Of a DNA stretch of 64,000 bases, positions 1 to 8,452 are shown piece by piece. Under the pieces are notes generated by a model. The model had not been told where the DNA came from and did no database searches. It was given only the letters and a program-made list of their open reading frames with translations. Each line of letters begins with the position of its first letter. The first letter of the stretch is position 1. The position numbers and the translations under genes are program-made. Source of the stretch: Paenibacillus sp. MAHUQ-63 (GTDB lineage Bacteria > Bacillota > Bacilli > Paenibacillales > NBRC-103111); assembly GCF_028765165.1 (NCBI RefSeq), contig NZ_JARADB010000001.1:248001-312000 (forward strand), given 5' to 3'.

Positions 1-1771
1 TAAGCCTTTTGTTGGTATTAAAAAGTCCAAGATGCTTGCCTTGCATCGCATCGGAGTCGAATGACGCGCAGATTTGCCCAAGCCGTTCACGCGGTATGCC
101 CGGTCCGTTATCGATAATGGTCACATGCAGGCTTGTGCCATTCATACGGCATTTGACCTTAACGGCCAGCCGATCCTGGGCGGCAAGGCCGATATGGATA
201 CTGTTCTCAACCAGCGGCTGCATGCTGATTTTCACAACGCGGCAGTCCTTCATCTCTTCCTTCGTATCCCAAATCACCTGCAAACGATCAGAGAATCGAG
301 TTTTTTGCAGTTGGATATAGCCTCGTACATTGGCAAGCTCATCCTGCAGCGTTACCGCGTCATCCGTTCCGCGCAGCGCATATTCCAATAAGTCGCTCAA
401 CTGTTCGATCATGACGCAGGCATCATTCGGTGAACGCGTCAGCTGGAAAGCCTTCCAATAAATCGAGTGCAGCGTATTGGACATGAAGTGAGGGTTCATC
501 TGGGATTGAAGCGCTTTAAGCTCCAGCAGCTCCATCTTCGCCTGCCGCTCGGAAAGCTGGATTCGCAAATACTTTTGCTCTAGAAACGTATCTAGAATGT
601 TCTTGACGATCAGCTCGTACACATCCTGAATTCTTTCCGGCATGGCAGGAACACTATCCTCATGGCGGTCGGCATGCTCCAGCACATGGACGATTTGCGT
701 GACCTGACGGTAATTTTTTCTTGTGATCCACAAAGCATACAGCATGCTCAGCAGCAAGGAGAACACCGATAGCGCCAGGGTGATATACACGATCATCCGC
801 GGAAGGCTGTACAAGGCCTTCGTCGGAATAACGGATACTGCAATCCACGCCAAGCGCCGGGATTGCTTCATGGTGACCAGAGCGCCGTCAAGGGAAGAGC
901 GAAGCAATTGCCCCTTCGTTAACTGCTCAGCCGCCGGCAGCGCGATGCTGCCTCCGAAGCTGTCGGAGGTGATGAGCGGAGTGCCGTTAGAGTCTGCGAT
1001 ATACGAATAACTGCCCTCCCAATCGTTAAATAGATTCAGTGATTTCGCGAAATAGGAAGGCAGGATATTCATCACAATGAGACCGCGGGGATGCCCCTTC
1101 GCATCCAGGTCGCCGAACGGCTGATACACCGTCAGCACCTGCGTGGTGCCGTTAGGATCGGAACTGGTCATCAGCTCGCGTGGCTGCGTAATCAACTCCT
1201 CGCCACCCTTGAATGCTTCGGATTGATAAAAGGAGTACCAGCTCGTATCCAGTGTCGAATCCACCTGGGCGATGCCGTCGCGCGAGCTTAGAAATCGTCC
1301 TTGCGAATTCTCATAATAAATATAGATGGAATGAATATAGGACTTGGAATTGGCCGGCACATCAATGACATTGCGCAAATAAAAGAGCGCTTCCACTTCT
1401 TCAAAGGAAAAGGAGGTCGTGTTCAATATGTTCGTCAGCCGGATTTTAATCTTCGGGTCCTTGTCGAAGGAGAGGCTTAAGGAATCAAGCTCAGCCGGAA
1501 TGACCTCCGTGAGCTGATTGATCTGATTCAGCCGGTTTTCGCTATTCTGCTCAATCGAGCCGCGGATATACCAAACCGTAATGAAGATGGACAAGGAACC
1601 CAATATAGTCAGAGGAATCAGCGACAGTACGATAACTCTTCGCAGGTTCTCGGCGAAAAATTTACGCGCCAGCGCCGCATCGCTCTGTTTGACATATTTA
1701 ATGCTCGTGCTTGAACTGCCCGGGCGTTTTCCCGTAATACTGCTTAAAAGCGCGTATAAAATTTTTCGCAT
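1..1771 (-). CDS. YesM-type sensor histidine kinase, C-terminal end cut by the window edge
   Basis: Membrane histidine kinase of the YesM family, expected to sense an extracellular sugar-related signal and phosphorylate the neighbouring response regulator. The reading frame is open from about 1771 to the left edge. An N-terminal membrane segment follows the first 45 or so residues, then a long extracytoplasmic part and a second membrane segment near 690-760. The His box reads NPHFMSNTL near position 480-500, and the ATPase part shows QPLVEN, then DNGPGIP and LGLFNTNKRL close to the edge. I chose the ATG at 1771 because GGTGGGA lies 8 bases upstream; no ATG, GTG or TTG fits better before the membrane segment. 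This start overlaps the regulator gene by 74 bp. Only the last few residues are missing. Family assignment is firm; the ligand is unknown. Confidence 0.88.
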   Translation of the reverse strand, partial: MRKILYALLSSITGKRPGSSSTSIKYVKQSDAALARKFFAENLRRVIVLSLIPLTILGSLSIFITVWYIRGSIEQNSENRLNQINQLTEVIPAELDSLSLSFDKDPKIKIRLTNILNTTSFSFEEVEALFYLRNVIDVPANSKSYIHSIYIYYENSQGRFLSSRDGIAQVDSTLDTSWYSFYQSEAFKGGEELITQPRELMTSSDPNGTTQVLTVYQPFGDLDAKGHPRGLIVMNILPSYFAKSLNLFNDWEGSYSYIADSNGTPLITSDSFGGSIALPAAEQLTKGQLLRSSLDGALVTMKQSRRLAWIAVSVIPTKALYSLPRMIVYITLALSVFSLLLSMLYALWITRKNYRQVTQIVHVLEHADRHEDSVPAMPERIQDVYELIVKNILDTFLEQKYLRIQLSERQAKMELLELKALQSQMNPHFMSNTLHSIYWKAFQLTRSPNDACVMIEQLSDLLEYALRGTDDAVTLQDELANVRGYIQLQKTRFSDRLQVIWDTKEEMKDCRVVKISMQPLVENSIHIGLAAQDRLAVKVKCRMNGTSLHVTIIDNGPGIPRERLGQICASFDSDAMQGKHLGLFNTNKRL

Positions 1772-2456
1772 TTGCATATCCCACCATTTCACTGACCTCA
1801 AGCGCTTTCCAGCGATGCTCCCGCAAAAGCTCGGCCGCTTTTCTCATTCGAACCGCGAGCACATAATCCGAAAATTTCTGACCGGTCAGCTTACGGAAAT
1901 ACGAACTCACATAGCTGGGATTCATATGCACGAACCGTGCCACATCCTCCAGCGTTACGTTGCGGTATTCGGCTTCGATGTAGTGAAGTATGCGCTGAAT
2001 CACAGGATGATCAGGGGATTGTGCGCTCACGTCCGCCTGCATCGGCACGTCAGAGTCCGATTCATCTGCTCGTCCCTTCTGCTCATCCAATTCCTGCTTA
2101 AGCTGCATGAGAACATCATGCAAGTTCTGGAACTTGGCCGGCTTCACCATGTAGTGCCGCACTCCATAGCTGATGGCCTGCCGTGCCAACTCAAAATCCC
2201 TCAGCCCGCTCAGCAGGATGACCTGGACGGGCAGTTTGCGTTCATGAATTTCCCTCGCGAGCTCGATCCCATTCATGACGGGCATCTTGATGTCGCAAAG
2301 GATGGCGTCCAGCTCGTGTTGGAGCAAATATTTGAGCGCTTCCATACCATTTCCAAGCTGTGCCACAATCTCGAATCCGGCCTTCTCCCATGGAAAACAG
2401 CTGCAAAGCGTGTCCCGAGTCGCCGTTTCATCATCAATAAATGCTAATCTGTACAT
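1698..2456 (-). CDS. Short YesN-type response regulator (REC + AraC HTH)
   Basis: Response regulator that should activate the divergent ABC transporter-sulfatase operon. The receiver domain covers residues 1-120 with acidic pocket D8-D9, phosphoacceptor D55 in LCDIKMP, and K104 in MVKP. A short linker leads to an AraC-type double helix-turn-helix in the last 100 residues, ending YYGKTPGQF. At 252 residues it is about half the length of most YesN proteins, because the usual long middle segment is missing. It is transcribed before the overlapping kinase gene. A TATAAT -10 element lies at 2477-2482 on the minus strand. Confidence 0.92.
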   Translation of the reverse strand: MYRLAFIDDETATRDTLCSCFPWEKAGFEIVAQLGNGMEALKYLLQHELDAILCDIKMPVMNGIELAREIHERKLPVQVILLSGLRDFELARQAISYGVRHYMVKPAKFQNLHDVLMQLKQELDEQKGRADESDSDVPMQADVSAQSPDHPVIQRILHYIEAEYRNVTLEDVARFVHMNPSYVSSYFRKLTGQKFSDYVLAVRMRKAAELLREHRWKALEVSEMVGYANAKNFIRAFKQYYGKTPGQFKHEH

Positions 2457-2476
2457 GATCGACCCTCCCCCTGTTT

Positions 2477-2482
2477 ATTATA
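2477..2482 (-). promoter_or_regulatory. Probable -10 element of the cluster 1 regulator-kinase operon
   Basis: TATAAT on the minus strand, 21 bases upstream of the response regulator start. No good -35 hexamer is visible 16-18 bases further up, so activation by a regulator is possible. Confidence 0.4.
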
Positions 2483-2614
2483 TACTTTCATAAATAGTAA
2501 AAGGAATGCATGCATAAATTGGCATAATTTAAGCGAACAATCTAAAAAAATGATACCTAATCCAAACAAAACGGGCAAGGAATGAACCATGTTCCAAAAT
2601 GAAACCCCTTTCTG

Positions 2615-2628
2615 TGAAAACGGATTCA
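2615..2628 (+). promoter_or_regulatory. cre-like CcpA site upstream of the cluster 1 transporter
   Basis: TGAAAACGGATTCA matches the catabolite-responsive element consensus TGNAARCGNWWWCA at all 14 positions. It lies about 50 bases before the solute-binding protein start, where CcpA binding would be expected to repress the operon when glucose is present. Binding itself is inferred. Confidence 0.55.
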
Positions 2629-2679
2629 TGTTAACTTGGGGTTGGGCCCGAAATTCACTATCCGACAGGGGGAAGTACT

Positions 2680-4038
2680 TTGTTTAACCGAAAACTGTAT
2701 AGCTTGTCCAAAATGTTTGCCGTCTTGCTTAGCATCCTCATCATTTTATCCGCTTGCGGCACAGGCTCCAACCAAGACTCCGCTGCTTCCGGCTCTACCA
2801 CCGGAACCGGGTCAGATAAGGCAGCAAGCGGTAACAAACCCGTTACGCTGCGCTTTGCCTGGTGGGGCAACGACGCTAGACATAAAGCAACGCTCGCTGC
2901 CATCGACGCCTATATGAAGCTGCATCCGAATGTCAAAATCGAAGCCGAATATATGGGCTTTGACGGATTTAACAAGAAGCTCGCCACTCAATTCGCCGGC
3001 AGAACCGCTCCCGACTTATTCCAGTTCACCTATGAATGGTCCGTGGAGATGAGCGATTTCATGTTGGACCTGAAATCCGTCAGCAGCTTGATTGATACGA
3101 AACAAATTCCGGATTCCGCCCTCAAGGATTACGGTGCCTACAAGGGCAAACAAATTATGGTTCCGTCCGGTATGTTCGCAGCAACGACCGTTCTGAATGA
3201 AGATTTCATGCAGAAGCATGGAGTTCCCGCCGACACCGTATGGACCTGGGATAAACTGATCGAAGAAGGCAAAAAGGTCCATGAACAAGATAAAAACGCT
3301 TACCTCTTAACGGCCGATATCGACGTGATTAACAAGCTGATTCTGCAGCCGTATATCATGCAAAAAACAGGCAAGGGCTGGGTGAACGACGACTTCACGC
3401 CTGGCTTCGATAAGGCTCAGTTAACGGACGGTCTTACCTACTTGTCCAATCTATATAAGAGCGGTGCAATTGAGCCGTTCGGCGATAGTACCGCGTTCGT
3501 CGGTAAGATGGAGCAAAATCCGAAATGGGTGAAAGGTGAAATCGGTCTTCTGCTTGACTACGTTCAAGCCATCGACAAGTATAAGCAAGCTGTTCCTGCT
3601 GCCAAAATCGGTGTCCGTGCATTCCCAGAGAATCCAGGTGCCGTTCAATCGGGTAACCCTACCGTTGCAGGTACAGGTTTCGCCATCTCCCAAGACTCGA
3701 CAAACAAAGAGGAAGCCGCCAAATTTATTAATTACCTGGTCAATGACAAAGAAGCTGCATTGCTTCTGACCACTCAGCGCGGAATTCCGGCTTCAACCGT
3801 GGCGCGCAAAGCGCTGGAGGAATCCGGCAAGCTGGATCCTAACATTTCCAAAGGTCTGGAACTCGCTTCTGCGAAGAAGACGATTTCACCAAATGTCATA
3901 AGCACGAATGCAGAGCTTGCGCAAGTCGTGAAAGATTCCATCCAGAAGCTGATCTACAATAAGCTTACACCGGAACAAGCAGCCAACGAAATTTACGCCG
4001 GCTTCACCTCCAAGCTCCAAGAAATGAAAGCAAAATAA
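2680..4038 (+). CDS. ABC sugar transporter solute-binding lipoprotein (family 1), cluster 1
   Basis: Extracellular lipid-anchored receptor that delivers a sugar or oligosaccharide to the two permeases encoded next. The signal peptide has a basic start, a hydrophobic core and a lipobox L-S-A-C with Cys26 as lipidation site. The mature part begins with a Ser/Gly-rich linker and has the normal length for the family (452 residues). The TTG at 2680 is the likely start, since GGGGGAAG lies 5 bases upstream and it gives a proper basic n-region; an ATG at 2713 would cut that off. A hairpin follows the gene. No ATPase gene is present in the operon. Confidence 0.93.
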   Translation: MFNRKLYSLSKMFAVLLSILIILSACGTGSNQDSAASGSTTGTGSDKAASGNKPVTLRFAWWGNDARHKATLAAIDAYMKLHPNVKIEAEYMGFDGFNKKLATQFAGRTAPDLFQFTYEWSVEMSDFMLDLKSVSSLIDTKQIPDSALKDYGAYKGKQIMVPSGMFAATTVLNEDFMQKHGVPADTVWTWDKLIEEGKKVHEQDKNAYLLTADIDVINKLILQPYIMQKTGKGWVNDDFTPGFDKAQLTDGLTYLSNLYKSGAIEPFGDSTAFVGKMEQNPKWVKGEIGLLLDYVQAIDKYKQAVPAAKIGVRAFPENPGAVQSGNPTVAGTGFAISQDSTNKEEAAKFINYLVNDKEAALLLTTQRGIPASTVARKALEESGKLDPNISKGLELASAKKTISPNVISTNAELAQVVKDSIQKLIYNKLTPEQAANEIYAGFTSKLQEMKAK

Positions 4039-4053
4039 GGGAAGCGCGAAGGA

Positions 4054-4075
4054 GTGCTGTCCGTCAGGGCAGCAC
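4054..4075 (+). terminator. Intercistronic hairpin after the solute-binding protein gene
   Basis: GTGCTGTCC and GGGCAGCAC pair around a GTCA loop in the 79-bp gap. There is no long U-tract, so it is more likely an mRNA-stabilising or partial-termination hairpin that lets the binding protein be made in excess of the permeases. Confidence 0.6.
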
Positions 4076-4117
4076 CCTTCTTAACACATAGCCCGTATAT
4101 GGAAAGGAACATCTGAC

Positions 4118-5008
4118 TTGAAAAGCATGCGCCTGCGCAACGTCCTTTGGGGCCTGTTATTCGTATCGCCTTGGGTGATTGGATTTTTCTGGTTTCAGCT
4201 CTATCCGCTGCTCTTATCGTTTTATTACTCATTCACAGATTCCACGCTTGTAAAGCCAGGCAAGTTCATTGGATTGGATAATTACGTGAGAATGTTGACG
4301 GTCGATAAAGATTTCTTCCCCTCCATTAAGGTCACGATTATATATGCGCTGATTGCGGTTCCCGCTAAGCTGGCTTTCGCCCTGCTCATTGCTTTGATTC
4401 TGAATATCAAAGGGAGATCGGTTAATTGGTACCGGACAGTCTATTATTTGCCCTCCATCCTTGGCGGCAGCGTTGCGATCTCCATTCTATGGCGATTTCT
4501 GTTTATGAAGGAGGGGGTCGTGAATCAAGCCTTGTCCTTTCTCCATATTCCGCCCGTTAACTGGCTGGGAAGCCCGCATGTGGCTCTCGGGACCATCAGT
4601 ATGCTCGTGGTATGGCAATTCGGCTCATCCATGGTTCTCTTCCTGGCAGGGCTCAAACAAATTCCATCGGAGCTGTACGAAGCTGCCATGGTTGACGGTG
4701 CCGGCCGTGTGCGTATGCTCTGGACGATTACCATCCCGCTGCTCACGCCGATTATTTTCTTCAATCTGGTCATGCAGACCATCAATGCTCTTCAGGAGTT
4801 CACTGCGGCATTCGTCGTAACCAACGGAGGACCGGTGAAATCGACATATTTATTCGGTTTGAAAATCTACGACGAGGCATTCCAGAATATGAAAATGGGA
4901 TACGCTTCCTCCCTTTCCTGGTTCTTGTTCGCCATGATTCTTATCCTGACCCTCTTCATCTTCCGCTCGGCAAGATCATGGGTCCATTATGAAGACGGAG
5001 GTAAATAA
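4118..5008 (+). CDS. ABC sugar transporter permease (MalF-like), cluster 1
   Basis: Inner-membrane permease subunit with six predicted helices. The EAA loop reads ELYEAAMVDGAGRVRMLWTI near residues 187-206 and contacts the ATPase. Its 296 residues are normal for CUT1-type MalF/UgpA permeases. The TTG start at 4118 has GGAAAGGA 10 bases upstream; an ATG at 4127 is a weaker alternative. The stop codon lies one base before the start of the next permease. Confidence 0.93.
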   Translation: MKSMRLRNVLWGLLFVSPWVIGFFWFQLYPLLLSFYYSFTDSTLVKPGKFIGLDNYVRMLTVDKDFFPSIKVTIIYALIAVPAKLAFALLIALILNIKGRSVNWYRTVYYLPSILGGSVAISILWRFLFMKEGVVNQALSFLHIPPVNWLGSPHVALGTISMLVVWQFGSSMVLFLAGLKQIPSELYEAAMVDGAGRVRMLWTITIPLLTPIIFFNLVMQTINALQEFTAAFVVTNGGPVKSTYLFGLKIYDEAFQNMKMGYASSLSWFLFAMILILTLFIFRSARSWVHYEDGGK

Positions 5009-5009
5009 G

Positions 5010-5903
5010 ATGCCGAATCCAACAACAACTGTGGCTCGACCGCGAAGTGCGGCCTCCAGAGCGCAAAGCGCCATGCTGCGCAATGTGATCAAACACATGG
5101 CTCTGCTGCTTCTTGGCTGGCTGATGATCTATCCTCTGATTTGGCTGTTCTTGAGCTCCTTTAAGACGAACGCCGACTTATTCGGTACGCTCAGGCTATG
5201 GCCCAGTCAATTCGTATGGGATTCTTATGTGAAGGGGTGGGCGGGTACAGGCCAGTACACCTATACAACGTTTTTCTATAATACCTTCGTGCTGGTGATT
5301 CCTACGGTCATTCTCACCGTGCTATCCAGTGTCCTGGTCGCTTATGGCTTTGCACGATTCAAATTTCCGCTTCGCAACCTGTTGTTTGTACTGATGATCT
5401 CTACCTTGATGCTGCCGCATACGGTCATTATCATTCCGCGGTATCTCATTTTTCGCAATATGGGATGGCTGGACAGCTACCTGCCTTTCATCGTGCCTGC
5501 CGCGTTCGGCTGCTTTCCATTTTTTATCTTCATGATGGTCCAATTTTTCCGGGGACTTCCCAAGGAGCTCGACGAATCTGCGGTGATGGACGGCTGCAGT
5601 CCACCGACCATTCTGTTCCGCATCCTCCTGCCGTTATGTATGCCGGCCATGCTTTCAGCTGCTATCTTCCAATTCATTTGGACCTGGAACGATTTCTTCA
5701 ACCCGCTTATTTTCATTAACAGTGTGAAAAAGTTCCCGATCTCCTTGGCGCTGCGCATGACCATCGATTCGACTGGCGGTGCGATTGAGTGGAACCAGAT
5801 TATGGCGATGGCTGTGTTGGCGATTTTGCCGCCGGTGTTGGTGTTCTTCTTCTCGCAAAAGTACTTTGTGGAAGGTATCGCCACGACGGGTATCAAAGGA
5901 TAA
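5010..5903 (+). CDS. ABC sugar transporter permease (MalG-like), cluster 1
   Basis: Second permease of the importer, 297 residues with six predicted helices, an EAA loop around ELDESAVMDGCSPPTIL, and the usual C-terminal end YFVEGIATTGIKG. I start it at the ATG at 5010 because GGAGGT at 4997-5002 is 7 bases upstream. An in-frame ATG at 4989 lies before that ribosome binding site and inside the preceding gene. It is translationally coupled to the MalF-like gene, whose TAA ends at 5008. Confidence 0.93.
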   Translation: MPNPTTTVARPRSAASRAQSAMLRNVIKHMALLLLGWLMIYPLIWLFLSSFKTNADLFGTLRLWPSQFVWDSYVKGWAGTGQYTYTTFFYNTFVLVIPTVILTVLSSVLVAYGFARFKFPLRNLLFVLMISTLMLPHTVIIIPRYLIFRNMGWLDSYLPFIVPAAFGCFPFFIFMMVQFFRGLPKELDESAVMDGCSPPTILFRILLPLCMPAMLSAAIFQFIWTWNDFFNPLIFINSVKKFPISLALRMTIDSTGGAIEWNQIMAMAVLAILPPVLVFFFSQKYFVEGIATTGIKG

Positions 5904-5921
5904 TGGGGGAGGTACTTACTC

Positions 5922-7295
5922 ATGAATCATTCCGCAGAGAAGCGGCCTAATGTTATCGTATTTTTCACCGATCAGCAGCGCTGGGATACGACCGGCGCTC
6001 ATGGCAACCCGCTGGAGCTGACGCCGAATTATGACCGGATGGCGGCGTACGGCACGCATGCCGCCTACACCTTCACCAGTCAGCCGGTCTGCGGACCGTC
6101 CCGCTCCTGCTTGCAAACCGGACTTTACCCGACGGAATCCGGCTGCTTCACGAACCGCATCCCGCTTCCGGAAGGTACCCGGACCGTTGCCCACTATTTC
6201 CGAGAAGCCGGTTATGATACGGCCTATATCGGCAAATGGCACCTGGCAGGTACTCGTACCAACCCGGTGCCTGTCGAGAAAAGAGGCGGCTATGAGTACT
6301 GGCTTGCTGCAGACGCCCTTGAGCATACGTCCGATGCCTACCGGACCATGCTCTATAATGAGAACAACGAGCCTGTCGAGCTGCCCGGCTATCGCGTAGA
6401 CGCTTTAACGGATGCCGCCATCCGTTATCTTGCGGACCGCCGGCATGCCGACAAGCCGTTTTATCTGTTTCTCTCGTTTCTGGAGCCGCACCATCAAAAT
6501 CATCGCGACGATTACCCTTCACCTGACGTATACCGTGGAAGATACTCGTCCCGCTACGTACCGCCGGACCTCGCCGCGCTCAGCGGAACGGCTCATCAGC
6601 ATCTGGACGGATACTACGGCATGGTCAAGAGGCTCGACGAGGCGCTGGGACGGTTGAACGACGCACTGAAGAGCCTCGGTCTGACGGAGAATACGGTTAT
6701 GGCATTTACCTCCGACCATGGCTGCCATTTCAAAACGCGCAACGAAGAATATAAGCGTTCCTGCCACGAAAGCTCCATCCGGGTACCGCTGGCGTTCAGC
6801 GGTCCCGGCTTTAACGGCGGCGGCACCCTGCGCGAGCTGGTCAGCCTGATTGATCTGCCGCCGACACTGCTTGATGCTGCCGGAATCGATGTTCCGGATC
6901 ACATGCAGGGACGCTCCATCCTGCCGCTGATTGGCGGCAACCGCGGGGGTGCCGCTTGGCAGCAGGAGGTCTTCGTACAGATCAGCGAATCCGAGATCGG
7001 GCGGGCGATCCGTACCCGGCGCTGGAAATATGCCGTGACGGCGCCGGCTGGGGATCCGATTCGCGACAGCGGAGCCTCCGACTATGTCGAATCCTACCTG
7101 TACGACCTGGAGGCGGATCCTTATGAGCTGAACAACCTCGTCGATAAACAATCGCACGAGGAAGTGCGGGTGCATTTGCGCGAGCTGCTCATCAAGCGAA
7201 TGGTCACCGCCGGTGAATCCGCGCCTACGATTCATGCGCTTCCTGCCCAGGTCTCGGGGCAGCTGAAAGTATCGAAGACTGAGATTTATGAATAG
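5922..7295 (+). CDS. Cys-type sulfatase, cluster 1
   Basis: Sulfatase of the alkaline phosphatase superfamily, which would remove sulfate esters from an imported substrate. The metal-binding start VIVFFTDQQRWD (near residue 17) and the signature C57-G-P-S-R61 are both present; Cys57 must be converted to formylglycine for activity. YIGKWHL near residue 105 and a later TSDHG (metal and base residues) complete the active site. There is no signal peptide, so it should act in the cytoplasm. It ends the transporter operon, with GGGGGAGGT ahead of the ATG. No formylglycine-generating or anaerobic sulfatase-maturing enzyme is encoded in the window. Confidence 0.93.
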   Translation: MNHSAEKRPNVIVFFTDQQRWDTTGAHGNPLELTPNYDRMAAYGTHAAYTFTSQPVCGPSRSCLQTGLYPTESGCFTNRIPLPEGTRTVAHYFREAGYDTAYIGKWHLAGTRTNPVPVEKRGGYEYWLAADALEHTSDAYRTMLYNENNEPVELPGYRVDALTDAAIRYLADRRHADKPFYLFLSFLEPHHQNHRDDYPSPDVYRGRYSSRYVPPDLAALSGTAHQHLDGYYGMVKRLDEALGRLNDALKSLGLTENTVMAFTSDHGCHFKTRNEEYKRSCHESSIRVPLAFSGPGFNGGGTLRELVSLIDLPPTLLDAAGIDVPDHMQGRSILPLIGGNRGGAAWQQEVFVQISESEIGRAIRTRRWKYAVTAPAGDPIRDSGASDYVESYLYDLEADPYELNNLVDKQSHEEVRVHLRELLIKRMVTAGESAPTIHALPAQVSGQLKVSKTEIYE

Positions 7296-7309
7296 AGGCG
7301 GTGGCCTTA

Positions 7310-7349
7310 CCCTAACTGGATGGGATTCCGTCAGTTAGGGTTTCTCTTT
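7310..7349 (+). terminator. Terminator of the cluster 1 operon
   Basis: CCCTAACTG and CAGTTAGGG form a perfect 9-bp stem followed by TTTCTCTTT. The right arm also contains the last codons and stop of arsI on the opposite strand. Confidence 0.85.
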
Positions 7350-7843
7350 AATGAACCCATTTCAATTACTTGGGGACCGGCTGCAGGTGTACAGCATGCT
7401 TCCTTCTCCTTGTTCGCCTCAATCGGCGTACAACATAGGGATATGTCTCGTGATTCATCGGCACTCTCGAATTCGGAGTCTTGTTTCGTATGGAAAATTT
7501 CCCACGCATTACCGTCAGGGTCGTATACCCAGACTTTGTCCTGAACGGCATAACAGCAAGTTGTATTCATTTCATCAATTAAAAGCAGCCCGCTCTGGCG
7601 GAGGCGATCCCCTATGGCCAGTACTTCTGCAGTGTCACTCACTTGGAAGCCCAGATGATTAAGCACTCCTTTTTTCTCAAAGGGACGAACGTTTAAGGAG
7701 AAATGAAGCGCGGGTTCAGTAAGCTCGAATTTGGCATAATTCTCTTTCACTTTGGTTGGTTCTTCTCCGAAAAAGGCTTTATAAAATTCGAGTGATTTCT
7801 CTAGGTTACTGCAGTTTACCGCCACATGCATTCTTTGGATCAT
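7331..7843 (-). CDS. arsI: ArsI-type C-As lyase (organoarsenical demethylase)
   Basis: Fe(II)-dependent dioxygenase of the vicinal-oxygen-chelate fold, expected to cleave methyl or aryl groups from trivalent organoarsenicals. The diagnostic vicinal cysteine pair is at C96-C97 in MNTTCCYAVQDK, followed by DPDGNAWE with the metal ligand E115. His6 and His63 are the other likely metal ligands. The numbering assumes the ATG at 7843, which has AAGG 10 bases upstream; an ATG at 7849 sits too close to that site. The C-terminal tail carries extra cysteine pairs (LCCTP, ACCTP). It follows arsR with an 86-bp gap holding its own ArsR operator. A general glyoxalase-like role is less likely given the CC pair. 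Confidence 0.9.
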   Translation of the reverse strand: MIQRMHVAVNCSNLEKSLEFYKAFFGEEPTKVKENYAKFELTEPALHFSLNVRPFEKKGVLNHLGFQVSDTAEVLAIGDRLRQSGLLLIDEMNTTCCYAVQDKVWVYDPDGNAWEIFHTKQDSEFESADESRDISLCCTPIEANKEKEACCTPAAGPQVIEMGSLKRNPN

Positions 7844-7901
7844 GATCATTTACCTTCTTTCTACGGTTTTTAATAGATTCGGACTTTCTCCTCGCTCATA
7901 A

Positions 7902-7917
7902 ATCAAGAAAATTTGAT
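7902..7917. promoter_or_regulatory. ArsR operator between arsR and arsI
   Basis: A perfect ATCAA-N6-TTGAT dyad in the arsR-arsI gap, identical in form to the two upstream of arsR. This suggests arsI has separate ArsR control. Confidence 0.7.
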
Positions 7918-7935
7918 TTAAAAACCAAAAAAAAT

Positions 7936-8283
7936 TTAGCAGCAATCACTGCCACTCTTCCGAGCAGGCTTAAAAATACAGCACAATTGCTCAGAAAGTA
8001 TTCGGCTTACTTCATTTTGATTTATTTCGTAGTAACTCCAAGTACCCCGTGTTTCCTTTGTAATCATCCCCGCATCCAACAAAATTTTCAAATGATAAGA
8101 TAGTTTGGATTGCGGCATATTGACAATTTCAGTGAGATCACACACACAGGTATTACCACGCTGAGTAAGCTCATACATGATTTGTAATCGCTTCTCATCG
8201 GCAAGCGCTTTGAATTTGGCTTCATACTCTTTCAAGGATACAAGTGGCTCAGTTCCTGATGTAATCGGTATTTCTCTGATCAT
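7936..8283 (-). CDS. arsR: ArsR-family arsenic-responsive repressor
   Basis: Winged-helix repressor of 115 residues that leaves DNA on binding trivalent arsenic or antimony. The DNA-recognition helix is around QSKLSYHLKIL. Candidate metal ligands are C46 and C48 in TCVCDL, plus C-terminal pairs C101-C102 and C114-C115. The third Cys of the classical plasmid-type ELCVCDLC site is absent, so the sensor site probably differs. AAGGTG precedes the ATG. It is preceded by a tiny open reading frame and flanked by operator dyads. Confidence 0.92.
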   Translation of the reverse strand: MIREIPITSGTEPLVSLKEYEAKFKALADEKRLQIMYELTQRGNTCVCDLTEIVNMPQSKLSYHLKILLDAGMITKETRGTWSYYEINQNEVSRILSEQLCCIFKPARKSGSDCC

Positions 8284-8286
8284 GGT

Positions 8287-8322
8287 CTACACCTTCTTAA
8301 GAAATTCTGGCTCTCCGTTCAT
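8287..8322 (-). CDS. Possible 11-residue leader peptide of arsR
   Basis: ATG at 8322 opens a frame encoding MNGEPEFLKKV that stops 3 bases before the arsR start. An excellent ribosome binding site, AAGGAGGTG, sits upstream. Its last codons overlap the arsR ribosome binding site, so its translation could couple to or modulate arsR. Conservation was not tested. Confidence 0.45.
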   Translation of the reverse strand: MNGEPEFLKKV

Positions 8323-8344
8323 TTTAGCACCTCCTTAACTAATA

Positions 8345-8360
8345 ATCAATTTTTTTTGAT
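8345..8360. promoter_or_regulatory. ArsR operator downstream of the arsR -10 element
   Basis: Perfect ATCAA-N6-TTGAT dyad in the arsR leader, positioned to block transcription just after initiation. Confidence 0.72.
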
Positions 8361-8375
8361 TTAATGCACGATATC

Positions 8376-8404
8376 AATTTACCATCATTTTCATAAGCGG
8401 TCAA
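8376..8404 (-). promoter_or_regulatory. arsR promoter
   Basis: On the minus strand, TTGACC (8399-8404) and TAAATT (8376-8381) are separated by 17 bases. The promoter sits between two operator dyads. Confidence 0.65.
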
Positions 8405-8411
8405 TCACTTA

Positions 8412-8427
8412 ATCAAAAAATGTTGAT
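8412..8427. promoter_or_regulatory. ArsR operator upstream of the arsR -35 element
   Basis: Perfect ATCAA-N6-TTGAT dyad 67 bases from the second upstream copy. Two sites flanking one promoter would allow looping or cooperative binding. Confidence 0.68.
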
Positions 8428-8452
8428 TAAACTTTTCCGCCCCATATCAAGA

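Noticed and set aside
1581..2447. A plus-strand frame of 288 codons opposite the cluster 1 regulator
   Set aside because: It is antisense to the receiver and AraC domains and encodes nothing recognisable.
2501..2584. AAGGAATG repeated 76 bp apart in the cluster 1 intergenic region
   Set aside because: Only eight bases match, with no shared context, so I did not call it a regulator site.
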